From Eubacterium limosum (GTDB lineage Bacteria; Bacillota; Clostridia; Eubacteriales; Eubacteriaceae), in contig NZ_CP019962.1 in NCBI RefSeq assembly GCF_000807675.2, positions 992,001 to 1,056,000 on the forward strand: a DNA stretch of 64,000 nucleotides, given 5' to 3'. This document shows, piece after piece, positions 23,643 to 31,989 of the stretch. Under the pieces are notes generated by a model. It had not been told where the DNA came from and did not search any database. It saw only the letters and a list, made by a program, of their open reading frames with translations. The stretch's first letter is position 1. Each line of letters begins with the position of its first letter. The position numbers were made by a program, and so were the translations under genes.

Positions 23643-23831
23643 ATTCAGCAGTTTTTCCACCGCTTTCCGGTTCTTCTCCTGTTCAGGAAGCCGGAGCGGG
23701 GCGCAGCTGCTGAGATTGGCTTCATTTTTAGACAGCTTGTCGGCAAAAGCCATGCAGTTGTCTTCCCCGCAGCGTTTGCAGTTGCTGTGAGGAAGGTATT
23801 CATAAATATCGGTAGGGTAGATAGGTTCCAT
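23637..23831 (-). CDS. Small Fe-S domain protein (CoFeSP-type cysteine motif)
   Basis: A 64-residue protein whose core is CKRCGEDNCMAFADKLSK with a fourth Cys in SSCAPL, the C-x2-C-x4-C-x16-C pattern of the four-cysteine iron-sulfur domain found at the start of the corrinoid Fe-S protein large subunit and related proteins. It would hold one [4Fe-4S] cluster. The free-standing version is small and its role unknown. It is convergent with the aor operon, and its stop codon lies in the terminal repeat of R1 copy e. Confidence 0.75.
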   Translation of the reverse strand: MEPIYPTDIYEYLPHSNCKRCGEDNCMAFADKLSKNEANLSSCAPLRLPEQEKNRKAVEKLLNS

Positions 23832-23933
23832 GTTTATCCTCGCTTGTAATCAGAATGAATTTATTGTACGCTTGTTATGGAGGCCTGTCAAGGCGGGATA
23901 AAGGATGTGAATCGACAGAAAGGGGGGATGGAA

Positions 23934-24605
23934 ATGAAAAGATGGACAACCTCAGGCGGGATTGCCATTGAGCGGTTAAATACATTAAGGTGCAATTGCT
24001 ATGTGGTTCAGTGTGCCGGCGCTGTCTATCTGGTGGATACCGGCGTGGTGATGGAGCGCCAAAGTATTGAACGGCAGCTTAAAAAGCTTGGAATCAGCGG
24101 GCTTGACGGCATTATTTTAACCCACGTCCATACCGATCATGTGGGAAATGCCGCCTGTTTTCAGAAGAAATTCAATTGCCTGGTCTACGTACATGCCCAT
24201 GAGCGGACAGCCCTTCGGGACGGCTGCTGCCCGCTGCCCCGGGGAACAATTCCCATTACCCGGAAAATTGTGAGGGCAGCGGGAGTCCTTGGGCTTTGGA
24301 CCTGCTTTGAGCCCTGCAGAAACGTCATGGCGGTTGAAAATGGACAGTACATTGGACCAGGAATGCGCGTGCTGCACACACCAGGCCATACAAAGGGCTC
24401 CATGAGTCTGATTTTGAATGAAGATATTGCATTGGTTGGCGATGCTATTATCCATAGAAGCAAGCAGGTCTATCCACCCTTTGCCAACGATGAGACACAG
24501 GTAAAAAATTCTTTGCAAAAGCTGCTCGAAACCAATTGTCAGCAGTTTTTGCCGGGACATGGCATGGCGGCAGGCCGGGAGGATATTCTGGGCGCGCTGC
24601 TCTAA
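23934..24605 (+). CDS. MBL fold metallo-hydrolase
   Basis: A 223-residue metallo-beta-lactamase fold protein. HVHTDHVGNA is the canonical HxHxDH zinc motif, with downstream LHTPGHTKGS (His) and LVGDAII (Asp) and a terminal LPGHGM histidine. ATG 23934 (MKRWTTSGG) is preferred because AAAGGGGGG ends seven bases earlier; the ATG at 23928 is too close. Members hydrolyse thioesters, lactones or other esters; the substrate is not predictable. Monocistronic with a strong terminator. Confidence 0.88.
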   Translation: MKRWTTSGGIAIERLNTLRCNCYVVQCAGAVYLVDTGVVMERQSIERQLKKLGISGLDGIILTHVHTDHVGNAACFQKKFNCLVYVHAHERTALRDGCCPLPRGTIPITRKIVRAAGVLGLWTCFEPCRNVMAVENGQYIGPGMRVLHTPGHTKGSMSLILNEDIALVGDAIIHRSKQVYPPFANDETQVKNSLQKLLETNCQQFLPGHGMAAGREDILGALL

Positions 24606-24615
24606 AGCGGTAGAA

Positions 24616-24651
24616 AAACAGCCTTGAAAATGATGGAAGGGCTGTTTTTTT
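24616..24651 (+). terminator. Intrinsic terminator
   Basis: AAACAGCC and GGCTGTTT form the stem with a 17-base loop, followed by T7 in total. Confidence 0.82.
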
Positions 24652-24739
24652 GTGGTCTGGATAGGATATCTTTACTTTTAACTGAATTTATTAAGATTTC
24701 AGTGTTACAATGAGATCATTATAAACTGGGAGGATTCGA

Positions 24740-25102
24740 ATGAAAGTATTAGAGCTTTTCGAGCCGGCGGCCATTGACGTGTCGGATGAAGACGCGCGGG
24801 TGGACGCGGTGATTCAGGCACTTGTTAACGCCGGGGAAACGGTGAAGCGCTATGATATAATCGGAATGAAAAAGGATTTTGCCGAAAACGAAATGGTTGA
24901 AAACCTGCTGGACGCCGAAGGACCCGAGGTTCTGCCCATTACCCTGATCGATGGTGTGCTGGTAAAGCAGGGCGGTTACCCGTCCAATACGGAGATCGCT
25001 AACTGGTTTGGCATTACAGAAGACACAATCGCTGCGTGCTGCAGAGCTTCAGGAAAGGGCTGCGGCAGCTGTGGGGGCTGCGGAGGAAAACATGAAAGTT
25101 AA
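24740..25102 (+). CDS. ArsD-like protein with cysteine-rich tail
   Basis: A 120-residue protein with the ArsD thioredoxin-like fold, recognisable from MKVLELFEPAAID, RYDIIGMKKDFAEN, and LPITLIDGVLVKQGGYPSNTEIANW. The metal-binding pair CC that follows the first strand in true ArsD arsenite chaperones is replaced by AID here, while the C-terminus has CCRASGKGCGSCGGCGG, a new cysteine cluster. No arsA, arsB or arsR adjoins. A metallochaperone or repressor role is possible, but arsenic function is doubtful. The lipoprotein gene overlaps its end by 11 bases. Confidence 0.75.
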   Translation: MKVLELFEPAAIDVSDEDARVDAVIQALVNAGETVKRYDIIGMKKDFAENEMVENLLDAEGPEVLPITLIDGVLVKQGGYPSNTEIANWFGITEDTIAACCRASGKGCGSCGGCGGKHES

Positions 25103-25577
25103 AAAGAAGCTTTTTATGTCTACTGTGGCGGTCCTGGTAACCTCATTGGTATTGGCCGGCTGCGGCAGTAAGGACGGGCCGGCAGGAAAGGCTGAGTACC
25201 TTGGATTTCTGGGCAGCCAGTTTACTTCGATGACCACCACTGTACAGAATATTCAGGATAAACTGTCAGGCTTTACAGAGGACTCCCTGTCTGACAGCGC
25301 GTGGGTATCGGATATGGATAAGCAGCTGGATCAGGTTGATAAAGCCTGTGACGCTGTTATCAGTTATGATAAGGTGCCGCAGGATTACGTGGATCTCCAC
25401 AGTAAGCTTACCGATGTGGCAAATCAGCTTAAACCAGCGGTGGCAAAATATAAAACCGGTATCGAAAACAAAGATTATGACGCACTGTCCTCAGCTAACG
25501 AACAGGTAAAAACCGCGGCGGTTTCACTGGAATCATATATCCCAGAGCTTAAAAATCTGCTGGGCAGTCAAAATTAG
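25092..25577 (+). CDS. Lipoprotein of unknown function
   Basis: A 161-residue protein starting MKVKKKLFMSTVAVLVTSLVL with lipobox LAGC: positively charged n-region, hydrophobic core, then Cys for lipid attachment, so it is anchored outside the membrane. The mature part is helical and polar (FTSMTTTVQNIQDKLSGF, YKTGIENKDYDALSSANEQVKTAAVSLE), probably a small helical bundle. No family recognised. GGAGG lies before ATG 25092 within the end of the ArsD-like gene, so the two are co-transcribed. Confidence 0.8.
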   Translation: MKVKKKLFMSTVAVLVTSLVLAGCGSKDGPAGKAEYLGFLGSQFTSMTTTVQNIQDKLSGFTEDSLSDSAWVSDMDKQLDQVDKACDAVISYDKVPQDYVDLHSKLTDVANQLKPAVAKYKTGIENKDYDALSSANEQVKTAAVSLESYIPELKNLLGSQN

Positions 25578-25583
25578 AAAACG

Positions 25584-25611
25584 AAAAACAGGCGATCTGC
25601 CTGTTTTTTTT
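25584..25611 (+). terminator. Intrinsic terminator
   Basis: AAAAACAGGC/GCCTGTTTTT stem around GATCT, then T run. Confidence 0.92.
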
Positions 25612-25613
25612 GA

Positions 25614-25642
25614 TTGACAAAAAACAAAATTAAATTTAAAAT
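25614..25642 (+). promoter_or_regulatory. Promoter of the marR-MATE operon
   Basis: TTGACA (25614-25619), 17 bases, TAAAAT (25637-25642). Confidence 0.8.
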
Positions 25643-25644
25643 AG

Positions 25645-25686
25645 TTTATAGGTAAACTGTTTAGCTAGAAACTGTTTACGGCCAAA
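25645..25686 (+). promoter_or_regulatory. Probable MarR operator
   Basis: Just downstream of the -10, AAACTGTTTA occurs at 25654-25663 and again at 25669-25678, and GTTTATAGGTAAAC is an imperfect palindrome overlapping the first copy. The position over the transcript start suits repression by the adjacent MarR protein. Confidence 0.5.
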
Positions 25687-25702
25687 CGATATGGAGGAAA
25701 CG

Positions 25703-26131
25703 ATGTTTTTTAAAAATATCTCAATCATTTACCGCCACAGCGAAATCTTATTTCAAAAGCGGCTGGGCGGTATGCAGCTCAATAATACAGAGCAGTCCAT
25801 TCTTTTGTATTTAAAACACAATGACGGTGTTAACCAGCACGCCATTGCCCGTTTTTTTCAGTTTAACAAAACCACTGTGGCAAAAACGCTGTCCGCGCTG
25901 GAAGATATGGGGCTCATTAAACGTGAAACCAACTGTGAAAGCAAAAGAGAAAAGCGCGTTTATCTGACCGAGGCCGGCAATAAGGCGGTAGTTCTTATCA
26001 AGGAAAGCAGAAGGCAGCTGGAAGAAGAAGTGATGGCAGAATTTACAGAAGAGGAAAAGGCCTTGTTTGATGAGCTGTCAGAAAGGATAGCAGTAAAAGT
26101 TTGGAAGCTTAATCAGGAAAGTGACGGCTGA
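25703..26131 (+). CDS. MarR family transcriptional regulator
   Basis: A 142-residue regulator with the MarR winged helix: NNTEQSILLYLKHNDGVNQHAIARFFQFNKTTVAKTLSALEDMGLIKRE is the DNA-binding core. ATG 25703 is preferred; GGAGG ends five bases upstream, inside the alternative start at 25691. Followed after 46 bases by a MATE pump, so it most likely represses the pump and itself and releases on drug binding. Confidence 0.9.
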   Translation: MFFKNISIIYRHSEILFQKRLGGMQLNNTEQSILLYLKHNDGVNQHAIARFFQFNKTTVAKTLSALEDMGLIKRETNCESKREKRVYLTEAGNKAVVLIKESRRQLEEEVMAEFTEEEKALFDELSERIAVKVWKLNQESDG

Positions 26132-26177
26132 GGCAGGCCGTCTTAAAAATGAGAATTTTGGAGGAGAGTGAAAATTT

Positions 26178-27536
26178 ATGGTTAATGATATGACCCGGGG
26201 CAAACCGGCGAAAATTTTAATGGTTTTTATGCTGCCCATGCTGCTCGGAAACATTTTTCAGCAGCTTTACAATATTGTTGATACCGTTATTGTTGGAAAT
26301 TATGTCGGCGCAGATGCGCTGGCAGCGGTGGGCTCGACGGCGGCAATGGTATTTTTACTGGTGGCGGTCGCCATGGGGCTGAGTATGGGCTGTTCTGTAC
26401 TTATTTCCCAGTATTTTGGTGCGGGGGACAAGAAAAATATGCGCCGTGCGGTGTTTACCAGCATGGTTTTTATTTTGGCGGTCGGAGCTGTGGTTTGTGT
26501 GCTGGGCCTTGCGATTTCGGACTGGCTGCTGCATTTGATCCAGACGCCGGCCAATATTTTTGAAGGCGCGTCCACCTACATAAACATCTATTACATGGGC
26601 TGCATTTTTTTGTTTACCTATAACGGCCTGGCCGCAATATGCCGTGCAGTCGGCGATTCAAAAACCCCACTGTATTTTTTGATTGTCGCGGCTCTTTTGA
26701 ATATTGTGCTGGATTTGGTATTTGTTATTTATTTTAACATGGGTGTGGCTGGTGTGGCCTGGGCTACGCTGATCGCCCAGGGCGTATCGGCAGTTACCTG
26801 CCTGATCTATGTTTATTTTAAAGTGCCGGTGCTCAAGCTCCACAGGGAAGACTGTGTTTTTGATTTTAAAATGCTGAAAGATCTGCTGGCCTATGCCATT
26901 CCCTCAACGGTGCAGCAGTGTATTGTATCGTTCTCGATGATGGCAATCCAGGGCCTGGTAAACAGCTTTGGCTCGGTCTTTATCGCAGGGTATACCGCAG
27001 CGACTAAGATCGACTCCATCGCGATTCAGCCATTGCTCAGCGTCACCATGTCGCTGTCCACCTTTACGGCGCAGAATATCGGCGCTGGCCGTACAGAGCG
27101 TGTTTACGAGGGTTTTAAGGTAACAATTCTAATTGTTGTAATCATGTGCCTTGCGATTTCCGGGCTGATCTTTTTATTCGGGGATGTCTTTATCGGCGCT
27201 TTTGTGGATTCTGTGGCAGACGCGGGTGTTATTCAGGTTGGCGTTGAGTATATCCGTATCGTTTCAGTGTTTTATGTGGTCATGGGACTCATGTTTTCAG
27301 CCGGCAGTGTGCTGCGCGGTGCAGGAGATGCCACAGCCTTTATGATGGGCTCTCTTTCAAACTTTGTTGTCCGTATCGCAGCAGCGTATATTCTGGCAGG
27401 AATGATCGGTTCCAGCGCAATCTGGTGGTCTATCCCCATGGGATGGGGCGTCGGTCTTTTGGTCAATTATATCCGCTACCGCAGTAAAAAGTGGGAAGAC
27501 AAAGCCATCATCAGTAAAAAGCAGGTTGAAGCTTAA
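26178..27536 (+). CDS. MATE efflux transporter (MepA-like)
   Basis: A 452-residue, 12-segment MATE protein: MVNDMTRGKPAKILMVFMLPM and YNIVDTVIVGNYVGADALAAVG mark the first repeat and IPSTVQQCIVSFSMMAIQGLVNSFG the second. It exports cationic drugs or metabolites using an ion gradient. The second gene of a MarR-MATE operon, as in the mepRA locus of staphylococci. GGAGGAGAG before the ATG; a terminator follows. Confidence 0.92.
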   Translation: MVNDMTRGKPAKILMVFMLPMLLGNIFQQLYNIVDTVIVGNYVGADALAAVGSTAAMVFLLVAVAMGLSMGCSVLISQYFGAGDKKNMRRAVFTSMVFILAVGAVVCVLGLAISDWLLHLIQTPANIFEGASTYINIYYMGCIFLFTYNGLAAICRAVGDSKTPLYFLIVAALLNIVLDLVFVIYFNMGVAGVAWATLIAQGVSAVTCLIYVYFKVPVLKLHREDCVFDFKMLKDLLAYAIPSTVQQCIVSFSMMAIQGLVNSFGSVFIAGYTAATKIDSIAIQPLLSVTMSLSTFTAQNIGAGRTERVYEGFKVTILIVVIMCLAISGLIFLFGDVFIGAFVDSVADAGVIQVGVEYIRIVSVFYVVMGLMFSAGSVLRGAGDATAFMMGSLSNFVVRIAAAYILAGMIGSSAIWWSIPMGWGVGLLVNYIRYRSKKWEDKAIISKKQVEA

Positions 27537-27561
27537 AGGATGCCTCAGGGCATTCTTTTTT
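27537..27561 (+). terminator. Intrinsic terminator
   Basis: GGATGCC/GGGCATTC stem with a three-base loop and T6. Confidence 0.8.
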
Positions 27562-27652
27562 AATGCAACCAGAACAAACATATTTTGTTAATAATGGTTG
27601 GTAGACAATCCGGCAGATTCTGTTAAAATTGGTATCAGGAGGTATGAAAAAT

Positions 27653-28105
27653 ATGAAAAATCATTTAAGTATGAATCTGACAGCACTCCGGAAAATGAAC
27701 CAGTATACGCAGGAGGAGGTAGCATCCAGAATCGGCGTCAGCCGTCAGGCTGTGGCAAAATGGGAAAGCGGTGAGAGCGCACCGGATGTCATTAACTGTA
27801 ACGCGTTGGCCGAAATGTACAATGTGAGCCTGGATGACCTTGTGAATTATAATGAAACAGAAAGAGACGGGCTGGCCATCCCGCCAAAGGATAAGCATAT
27901 GTTCGGCTGTGTAAGCGTGGGAGAGCGCGGGCAGATTGTTATCCCCAAAAAAGCACGCGAAATTTTTGATATAAAACCCGGTGACCGACTGATGGTTCTC
28001 GGCGATGAAGACCCTGAGAGAGCCGGTATTGCCATTGTAAAGGAAGATGTTTTTATGGAGCTTGCCGCCCAGATCATGGACGCAGTGAAAAGAGGCGAGG
28101 AATAG
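27653..28105 (+). CDS. XRE helix-turn-helix/AbrB fusion regulator
   Basis: A 150-residue protein. Residues 5-60 form a Cro/XRE helix-turn-helix (YTQEEVASRIGVSRQAVAKWESG); residues 80-125 form a SpoVT/AbrB swapped-hairpin domain (GCVSVGERGQIVIPKKAREIFDIKPGDRLMVLGD). ATG 27653 is chosen because AGGAGG at 27636-27641 lies too close to the ATG at 27644. The stop is immediately followed by the ABC transporter ATG, so it should control that transporter. The double DNA-binding architecture is known in Clostridia as a local regulator of ABC exporters. Confidence 0.88.
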   Translation: MKNHLSMNLTALRKMNQYTQEEVASRIGVSRQAVAKWESGESAPDVINCNALAEMYNVSLDDLVNYNETERDGLAIPPKDKHMFGCVSVGERGQIVIPKKAREIFDIKPGDRLMVLGDEDPERAGIAIVKEDVFMELAAQIMDAVKRGEE

Positions 28106-28864
28106 ATGAATCTGTTATCTGTCAAAAATCTCAGCAAAAAATATCCGGCTTTTGAGTTAAAGGAGGTTTCCTTTGACGTGAAGCAGGGAAGCATTATGGG
28201 TTTTATTGGAAAAAACGGGGCAGGAAAGAGCACCACCCTCAAGGCCATGCTGAATATGGTCCATCCCAACAGCGGCACCATTGAAATGATGGGAAAAGAT
28301 TTTAATCAAAACGAAGCATGGTGTAAGCAGAATATCGGTGTCGTGCTGGGAGGAATTGATTACTATCCCAAAAAGAAGCTAAAGACCATCACCAAAGTGA
28401 CCAGCCGGTTTTATGAAAAATGGGATGACGAAAAGTATCAGCAGGCTTTAAAGCTTTTTGAGCTTGATGAGCGTAAAACTGTGGACCAGCTGTCAGCTGG
28501 TATGCGGGTTAAATATCTCATAGCACTGGCGCTTTCACACCATGCCAGCCTTTTGATTTTTGACGAGCCGACCAGCGGCCTGGACCCTGTATCGAGAGAT
28601 GATCTTCTGGTTTTGTTTGAAAAACTGGTGCAGGCAGGTGACCGCAGCATCCTGTTTTCTACGCACATCACATCAGACCTGGAAAAATGTGCAGATACGA
28701 TTACCTATATTAAGGACGGCGCCGTTCTCGCCAGTGAAGATCGGGAAGTATTTATCCGCCATTTCCAGTATCTTAAAGATAACGAAAGCGCCCCGGCATT
28801 GTCATTGGAAGATATTATGGTTCATATGGAAAGGAAAAAATATGATGAGAGCATTGCTTTATAA
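28106..28864 (+). CDS. ABC transporter ATP-binding protein
   Basis: A 252-residue ATPase. Walker A GKNGAGKST, a Q-loop region (KQNIGVVLGG), signature LSAGMRVK (variant of LSGGQ), Walker B LLIFDEPTSGLD and a switch histidine STHI are all present. Its start abuts the preceding regulator's stop and its end overlaps the permease start by 23 bases. Similar to EcsA/YtrB-type exporters. Confidence 0.93.
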   Translation: MNLLSVKNLSKKYPAFELKEVSFDVKQGSIMGFIGKNGAGKSTTLKAMLNMVHPNSGTIEMMGKDFNQNEAWCKQNIGVVLGGIDYYPKKKLKTITKVTSRFYEKWDDEKYQQALKLFELDERKTVDQLSAGMRVKYLIALALSHHASLLIFDEPTSGLDPVSRDDLLVLFEKLVQAGDRSILFSTHITSDLEKCADTITYIKDGAVLASEDREVFIRHFQYLKDNESAPALSLEDIMVHMERKKYDESIAL

Positions 28865-29486
28865 AGAACTGCTTTTAACCAGTCTGCCGCCGATGTTTAT
28901 TTTTATGTTCTTTGGCGCCATGCTGATGATTCCTGGATATCCCTATTATGTTCCGTTTTTCTTTGGCTGCCTTGGGCTTTTCTTTACCTTTCAAAACGGG
29001 CGCGAAAACAAGGATACCTTTTATACCGCAGCGCTGCCCATCTCAAAGGGAGATGTTGTCAGGGCAAGATGCCTTCTGGTAGTGCTGGTGGAGCTTGGCG
29101 AGGTGCTTATCTCTGTTCCCTTCGCGGTTCTGCGGGCGTATGTGCTGCCGCCGAATCCGGTAGGGATTGAGCCGAATCCTGCATTTTATGGCTTTGTATT
29201 GATCATGTTTACCATTTTTAACGTGATATTCCTGACACAGTTTTATAAAACAGCCTACAATGTTGGAAAAGCTTTTGTCATAGCGCAGATCCCTCTGTGG
29301 CTGTATATTATTGTGATGGAAGCCCTGGTGCATTTTCCGGTGCCCGGTACATATCTGGATACTACCAACCCATCTATGATGCTGAGACAGCTGCCGATTC
29401 TGGCAGCCGGAGTCGTAATTTACATATTGGGAATGTTGGTGGCCTGCCGTGTTTCCATTCGGCGGTTTGAAAAAGTTGATTTGTAG
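28842..29486 (+). CDS. ABC-2 type transporter permease
   Basis: A 214-residue membrane protein with six hydrophobic segments: MMRALLYKELLLTSLPP leads into the first helix, and the motif NGRENKDTFYTAALPISKGDVVRAR is the cytoplasmic loop typical of ABC-2 permeases. It partners the upstream ATPase. Start taken at 28842, with AAAGGAAAAAA upstream and overlap with the ATPase gene; ATG 28845 is equally possible. Substrate unknown. Confidence 0.85.
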   Translation: MMRALLYKELLLTSLPPMFIFMFFGAMLMIPGYPYYVPFFFGCLGLFFTFQNGRENKDTFYTAALPISKGDVVRARCLLVVLVELGEVLISVPFAVLRAYVLPPNPVGIEPNPAFYGFVLIMFTIFNVIFLTQFYKTAYNVGKAFVIAQIPLWLYIIVMEALVHFPVPGTYLDTTNPSMMLRQLPILAAGVVIYILGMLVACRVSIRRFEKVDL

Positions 29487-29526
29487 AATAATGGGTAATG
29501 AACGAAAGGCACGAGCCCTTCGTTTC

Positions 29527-29762
29527 AAACTGCCAAAAGTGCCGCGGCTTGAGACTGCGCCTTTTATCCAGATAAGAAAAAAAGTTCAGGCGCTTTGAAT
29601 AACGGCCAGAAATCGTGTAAAATTATCCGCCCAGCCGGACACTGGCGAGATGAAGTATCAACTTTAGTGAAACAGATATCGGTGTGAGGGCAGTGCCCGC
29701 AGAACGTTTTTTTCTTTCTTAGGTAAAAGGCTTCGTCTCTCAAGTTTTTTATACAGACTGTA
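29527..29762 (+). ncRNA. Candidate structured RNA R2, copy A
   Basis: The 359-base gap before the DUF3795 gene contains a segment highly similar to 62524-62757: shared blocks GAGACTGCGCC, CTTTTATCCAGATAAG, AACGGCCAG, GCCGGACACTGG, GAGATGAAG, ACTTTAGT, GAGGGC-GTGCCCGCAG, and TTAGGTAAAAGGCTTCGTC. Hairpins TTATC-CA-GATAA and GGGC-AGT-GCCC are conserved. No conserved frame is evident, so an RNA or a mobile repeat is more likely than a gene. Strand chosen from hairpins ending in T-rich runs; it is not proven. Confidence 0.5.
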
Positions 29763-29845
29763 AAAAGATTGACAGAAGCCTTTAGTTCCGTTATGCTGGG
29801 TTTAAAGAAGCCATTTGTTCCACGAATCCTTAAGGAGGGAATATC

Positions 29846-30139
29846 ATGAAAGAAATCATCAGTTGCTGCGGCGTTGTCTGTACAAGCTGTGAGTATTACC
29901 CTGAAACCTGTCCGGGCTGTCCAGCCATTGAGGGGAAAGCTTTCTGGCTTGAGTATACCGGAGGAGATATCTGCGGTATTTATGAATGCTGTATTCTTGA
30001 GAGGAAAAAGCCTCATTGTGGAAAATGCGGAGAGCTGCCCTGCCACCGCTATTTCGATACACCAGATCCTACCAAGACCCCAGAGGAAAACAAAGCGGAC
30101 TTCAGAAGACAGATGGAACAGCTCAAAAGGATGGGATAG
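29846..30139 (+). CDS. DUF3795 cysteine-rich protein
   Basis: A 97-residue protein with 13 cysteines: CCGVVCTSCEYYPETCPGCP, then CGIYECC, and CGKCGELPCHRY. This is the DUF3795 pattern, probably binding zinc or iron-sulfur; function unknown. AAGGAGGG before ATG. The GNAT gene begins two bases after its stop, implying an operon. Confidence 0.85.
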   Translation: MKEIISCCGVVCTSCEYYPETCPGCPAIEGKAFWLEYTGGDICGIYECCILERKKPHCGKCGELPCHRYFDTPDPTKTPEENKADFRRQMEQLKRMG

Positions 30140-30141
30140 CT

Positions 30142-30570
30142 GTGAAAATAAGAAAAATGCAGTTTTCCGACATGCCAGAGCTTGCCAGGCTTTATTACCA
30201 GTTCTGGAGAGAGCCCTCAGACGTCGGAGCAATGGAGCGCCAATTCAGGCGCCTTGAAAAAACAGATAACCACATTCTTCTATGTGCAGAACAAGACAGC
30301 TGCCTTGTTGGGTCGGTGATGGGCATAATCTGTGAGGACCTCTATGGGAACTACTGCCCTTTTATGGTGCTTGAAAATATGATTGTAGATAAATCCTGCC
30401 GTCAGAGCGGCATTGGTAAGGCTCTGCTTGGCGCTCTGGAAAAGCAGGCAAAAGAACGAAGATGTACCCAGATCATTCTAGTAACAGAAGAGAATCGGAA
30501 AGATGCCTGCCGTTTTTACGAAACGAATGGCTTCCAGGCAGATAATGCAGGTTATAAGAAAAAATTATGA
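30142..30570 (+). CDS. GNAT family N-acetyltransferase
   Basis: A 142-residue acetyltransferase: LENMIVDKSCRQSGIGKALLGALEKQAKE contains the acetyl-CoA-binding R/Q-x-x-G-x-G/A loop, and DACRFYETNGF is the usual C-terminal motif. A GTG start at 30142 is chosen for coupling to the preceding stop and because it gives the complete first strand (VKIRKMQFSDMPEL). The acceptor substrate is unknown. The last codons lie in the terminator stem. Confidence 0.82.
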   Translation: MKIRKMQFSDMPELARLYYQFWREPSDVGAMERQFRRLEKTDNHILLCAEQDSCLVGSVMGIICEDLYGNYCPFMVLENMIVDKSCRQSGIGKALLGALEKQAKERRCTQIILVTEENRKDACRFYETNGFQADNAGYKKKL

Positions 30571-30599
30571 AGGGTAAATCTACCCTTCATAATTTTTTT
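30564..30599. terminator. Bidirectional terminator inside two coding ends
   Basis: ATTATGAAGGGTA/TACCCTTCATAAT, 13-bp stem, loop AATC, T7 on exit. The stem contains the stop codon of the GNAT gene and the last codons and stop of the opposing sigma-54 activator. Confidence 0.9.
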
Positions 30600-31989
30600 G
30601 TAAATCTCCGCAGTACTCCTTAATCAGCCGTTGTGCTTTGGAGGCGGTAATGCCAAGTGCGGCGGCAGCCCTGCGGACGGTCTGGTTTTTTCTATAGGCA
30701 TCGCGGACGATGTCCTTTTTTAATGCCTCCACACGTTCGTCAAGGGTAAGAGCGCTGTTGTCTGGGGTATTGCGGTTTTCTCTAAACATGGTTTCCGGGA
30801 GCTTTTGGAGGTCGATGATATTGCCCATGGTGACGACCACCAGGCGCTCGATCATATTTTTGAGTTGGCGCACATTGCCGGGCCAGTTGTAGCGCATAAA
30901 GGCGCTGAGGACCTCCTGCGAGAAGGTCTTATTTTTTTCGTATTTTTCATTAAACAGCTTGAGGAAAAAGTTAGACAGGGGGAGAATATCATCTCTCCGT
31001 TTTCTCAGCGGCGGCAAAATGGTATTAAAGGTACTGATACGCCAGTAAAGGTCCTCGCGAAATTTCCCCTCTTTTACCAGTGTGTCAATATCTTTGTTGG
31101 TGGCAGTGATGATGCGGATGTTTACGTGCTTCATTTTTGTGCCGCCGACGGGAATATACCGCTGGTTTTCAAGCACATCCAGAAGCTTGGCCTGAAGGTA
31201 GAGGGGCAGGTCGCCGATTTCATCCAAAAACAATGTGCCGTTGTTGGCCATTTCGATCAGGCCTATTTTCCCCTTGCTGCTGGCGCCTGTAAAGGCTCCG
31301 GGCGCGTAGCCGAAAAGCTCGGATTCCAACAGGGATTCAGGAATGGCGGTACAGTTGAGGGTGATGAACAGCCCTTCGCGTCCGCTGTTCTCATGGATAT
31401 ATTCAGCCACATAGGTTTTCCCTGTGCCGGATTCGCCCAGCAGGAGAACAGGAATGGTGGAGTCTGAGATCTGCTTGAGCTCGGTGATGATTTTCCAATA
31501 GTTAAAGGAACGGCTGATGATGGGCGTTTCGTTGGAGTTAAAATGACTGCTCTTATGCCGCCGGCCGGTTTTCAGGTCGTCATCCTTATAGGAAACGTCC
31601 CAGTGAGTAATTTCATTTTCCTGAACATTGCCGATAACGAGCTCCACACTGCCTTTATCGTCCAGAACCGGGGTCAAAATGGTAACCAGCTCTTCGTCGG
31701 CGGGGATAAAGCGCTGCTTGGCAAAGATAATGCGCTTTTCATCCATGGCGTAGTCCAGAGCCATGGGCGTCCAGTTCCCCTGAAAAACATCAGTGTTTTT
31801 AGCGTGGACCAGGTCCTCAGGTTTCAGGCCATAATGGCGGATACAGGCTGGGTTTACATAGACGATCCTGCCATCTCGGTCATTGACAAAAATTTCATTA
31901 TAACAATGCTCCAATATAGACAACAGCATTTCCCTGGGCAGGCTGTCCAGATAAGCGCTGTATTCAGGATCATGGTCAAATTTTTTCAT
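30580..31989 (-). CDS. PAS-containing sigma-54-dependent activator
   Basis: A 469-residue regulator. Residues 20-130 form a PAS sensor domain (NEIFVNDRDGRIVYVNPACIRHYG). Residues 155-390 are the AAA+ domain, with Walker A GESGTGKT, the sigma-54 contact loop GAFTGAS, Walker B LFLDEIGDLP and RKRRDDILPL. A C-terminal FIS-type helix-turn-helix (QTVRRAAAALGITASKAQRLI) ends the protein. It activates sigma-54 RNA polymerase when its PAS ligand is bound. It is divergent from an mttB-like gene that has a consensus -24/-12 promoter, so that operon is the obvious target; the ligand may be the methylated substrate. Confidence 0.93.
   Translation of the reverse strand: MKKFDHDPEYSAYLDSLPREMLLSILEHCYNEIFVNDRDGRIVYVNPACIRHYGLKPEDLVHAKNTDVFQGNWTPMALDYAMDEKRIIFAKQRFIPADEELVTILTPVLDDKGSVELVIGNVQENEITHWDVSYKDDDLKTGRRHKSSHFNSNETPIISRSFNYWKIITELKQISDSTIPVLLLGESGTGKTYVAEYIHENSGREGLFITLNCTAIPESLLESELFGYAPGAFTGASSKGKIGLIEMANNGTLFLDEIGDLPLYLQAKLLDVLENQRYIPVGGTKMKHVNIRIITATNKDIDTLVKEGKFREDLYWRISTFNTILPPLRKRRDDILPLSNFFLKLFNEKYEKNKTFSQEVLSAFMRYNWPGNVRQLKNMIERLVVVTMGNIIDLQKLPETMFRENRNTPDNSALTLDERVEALKKDIVRDAYRKNQTVRRAAAALGITASKAQRLIKEYCGDLQKNYEG

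Noticed and set aside
29564-30232. Protein on the minus strand across R2 copy A (and its partial match at 62411-62752)
   Set aside because: The two frames share only a short DEAFYLRKKK stretch and then diverge; no ribosome site; similarity is better explained by the nucleotide repeat.
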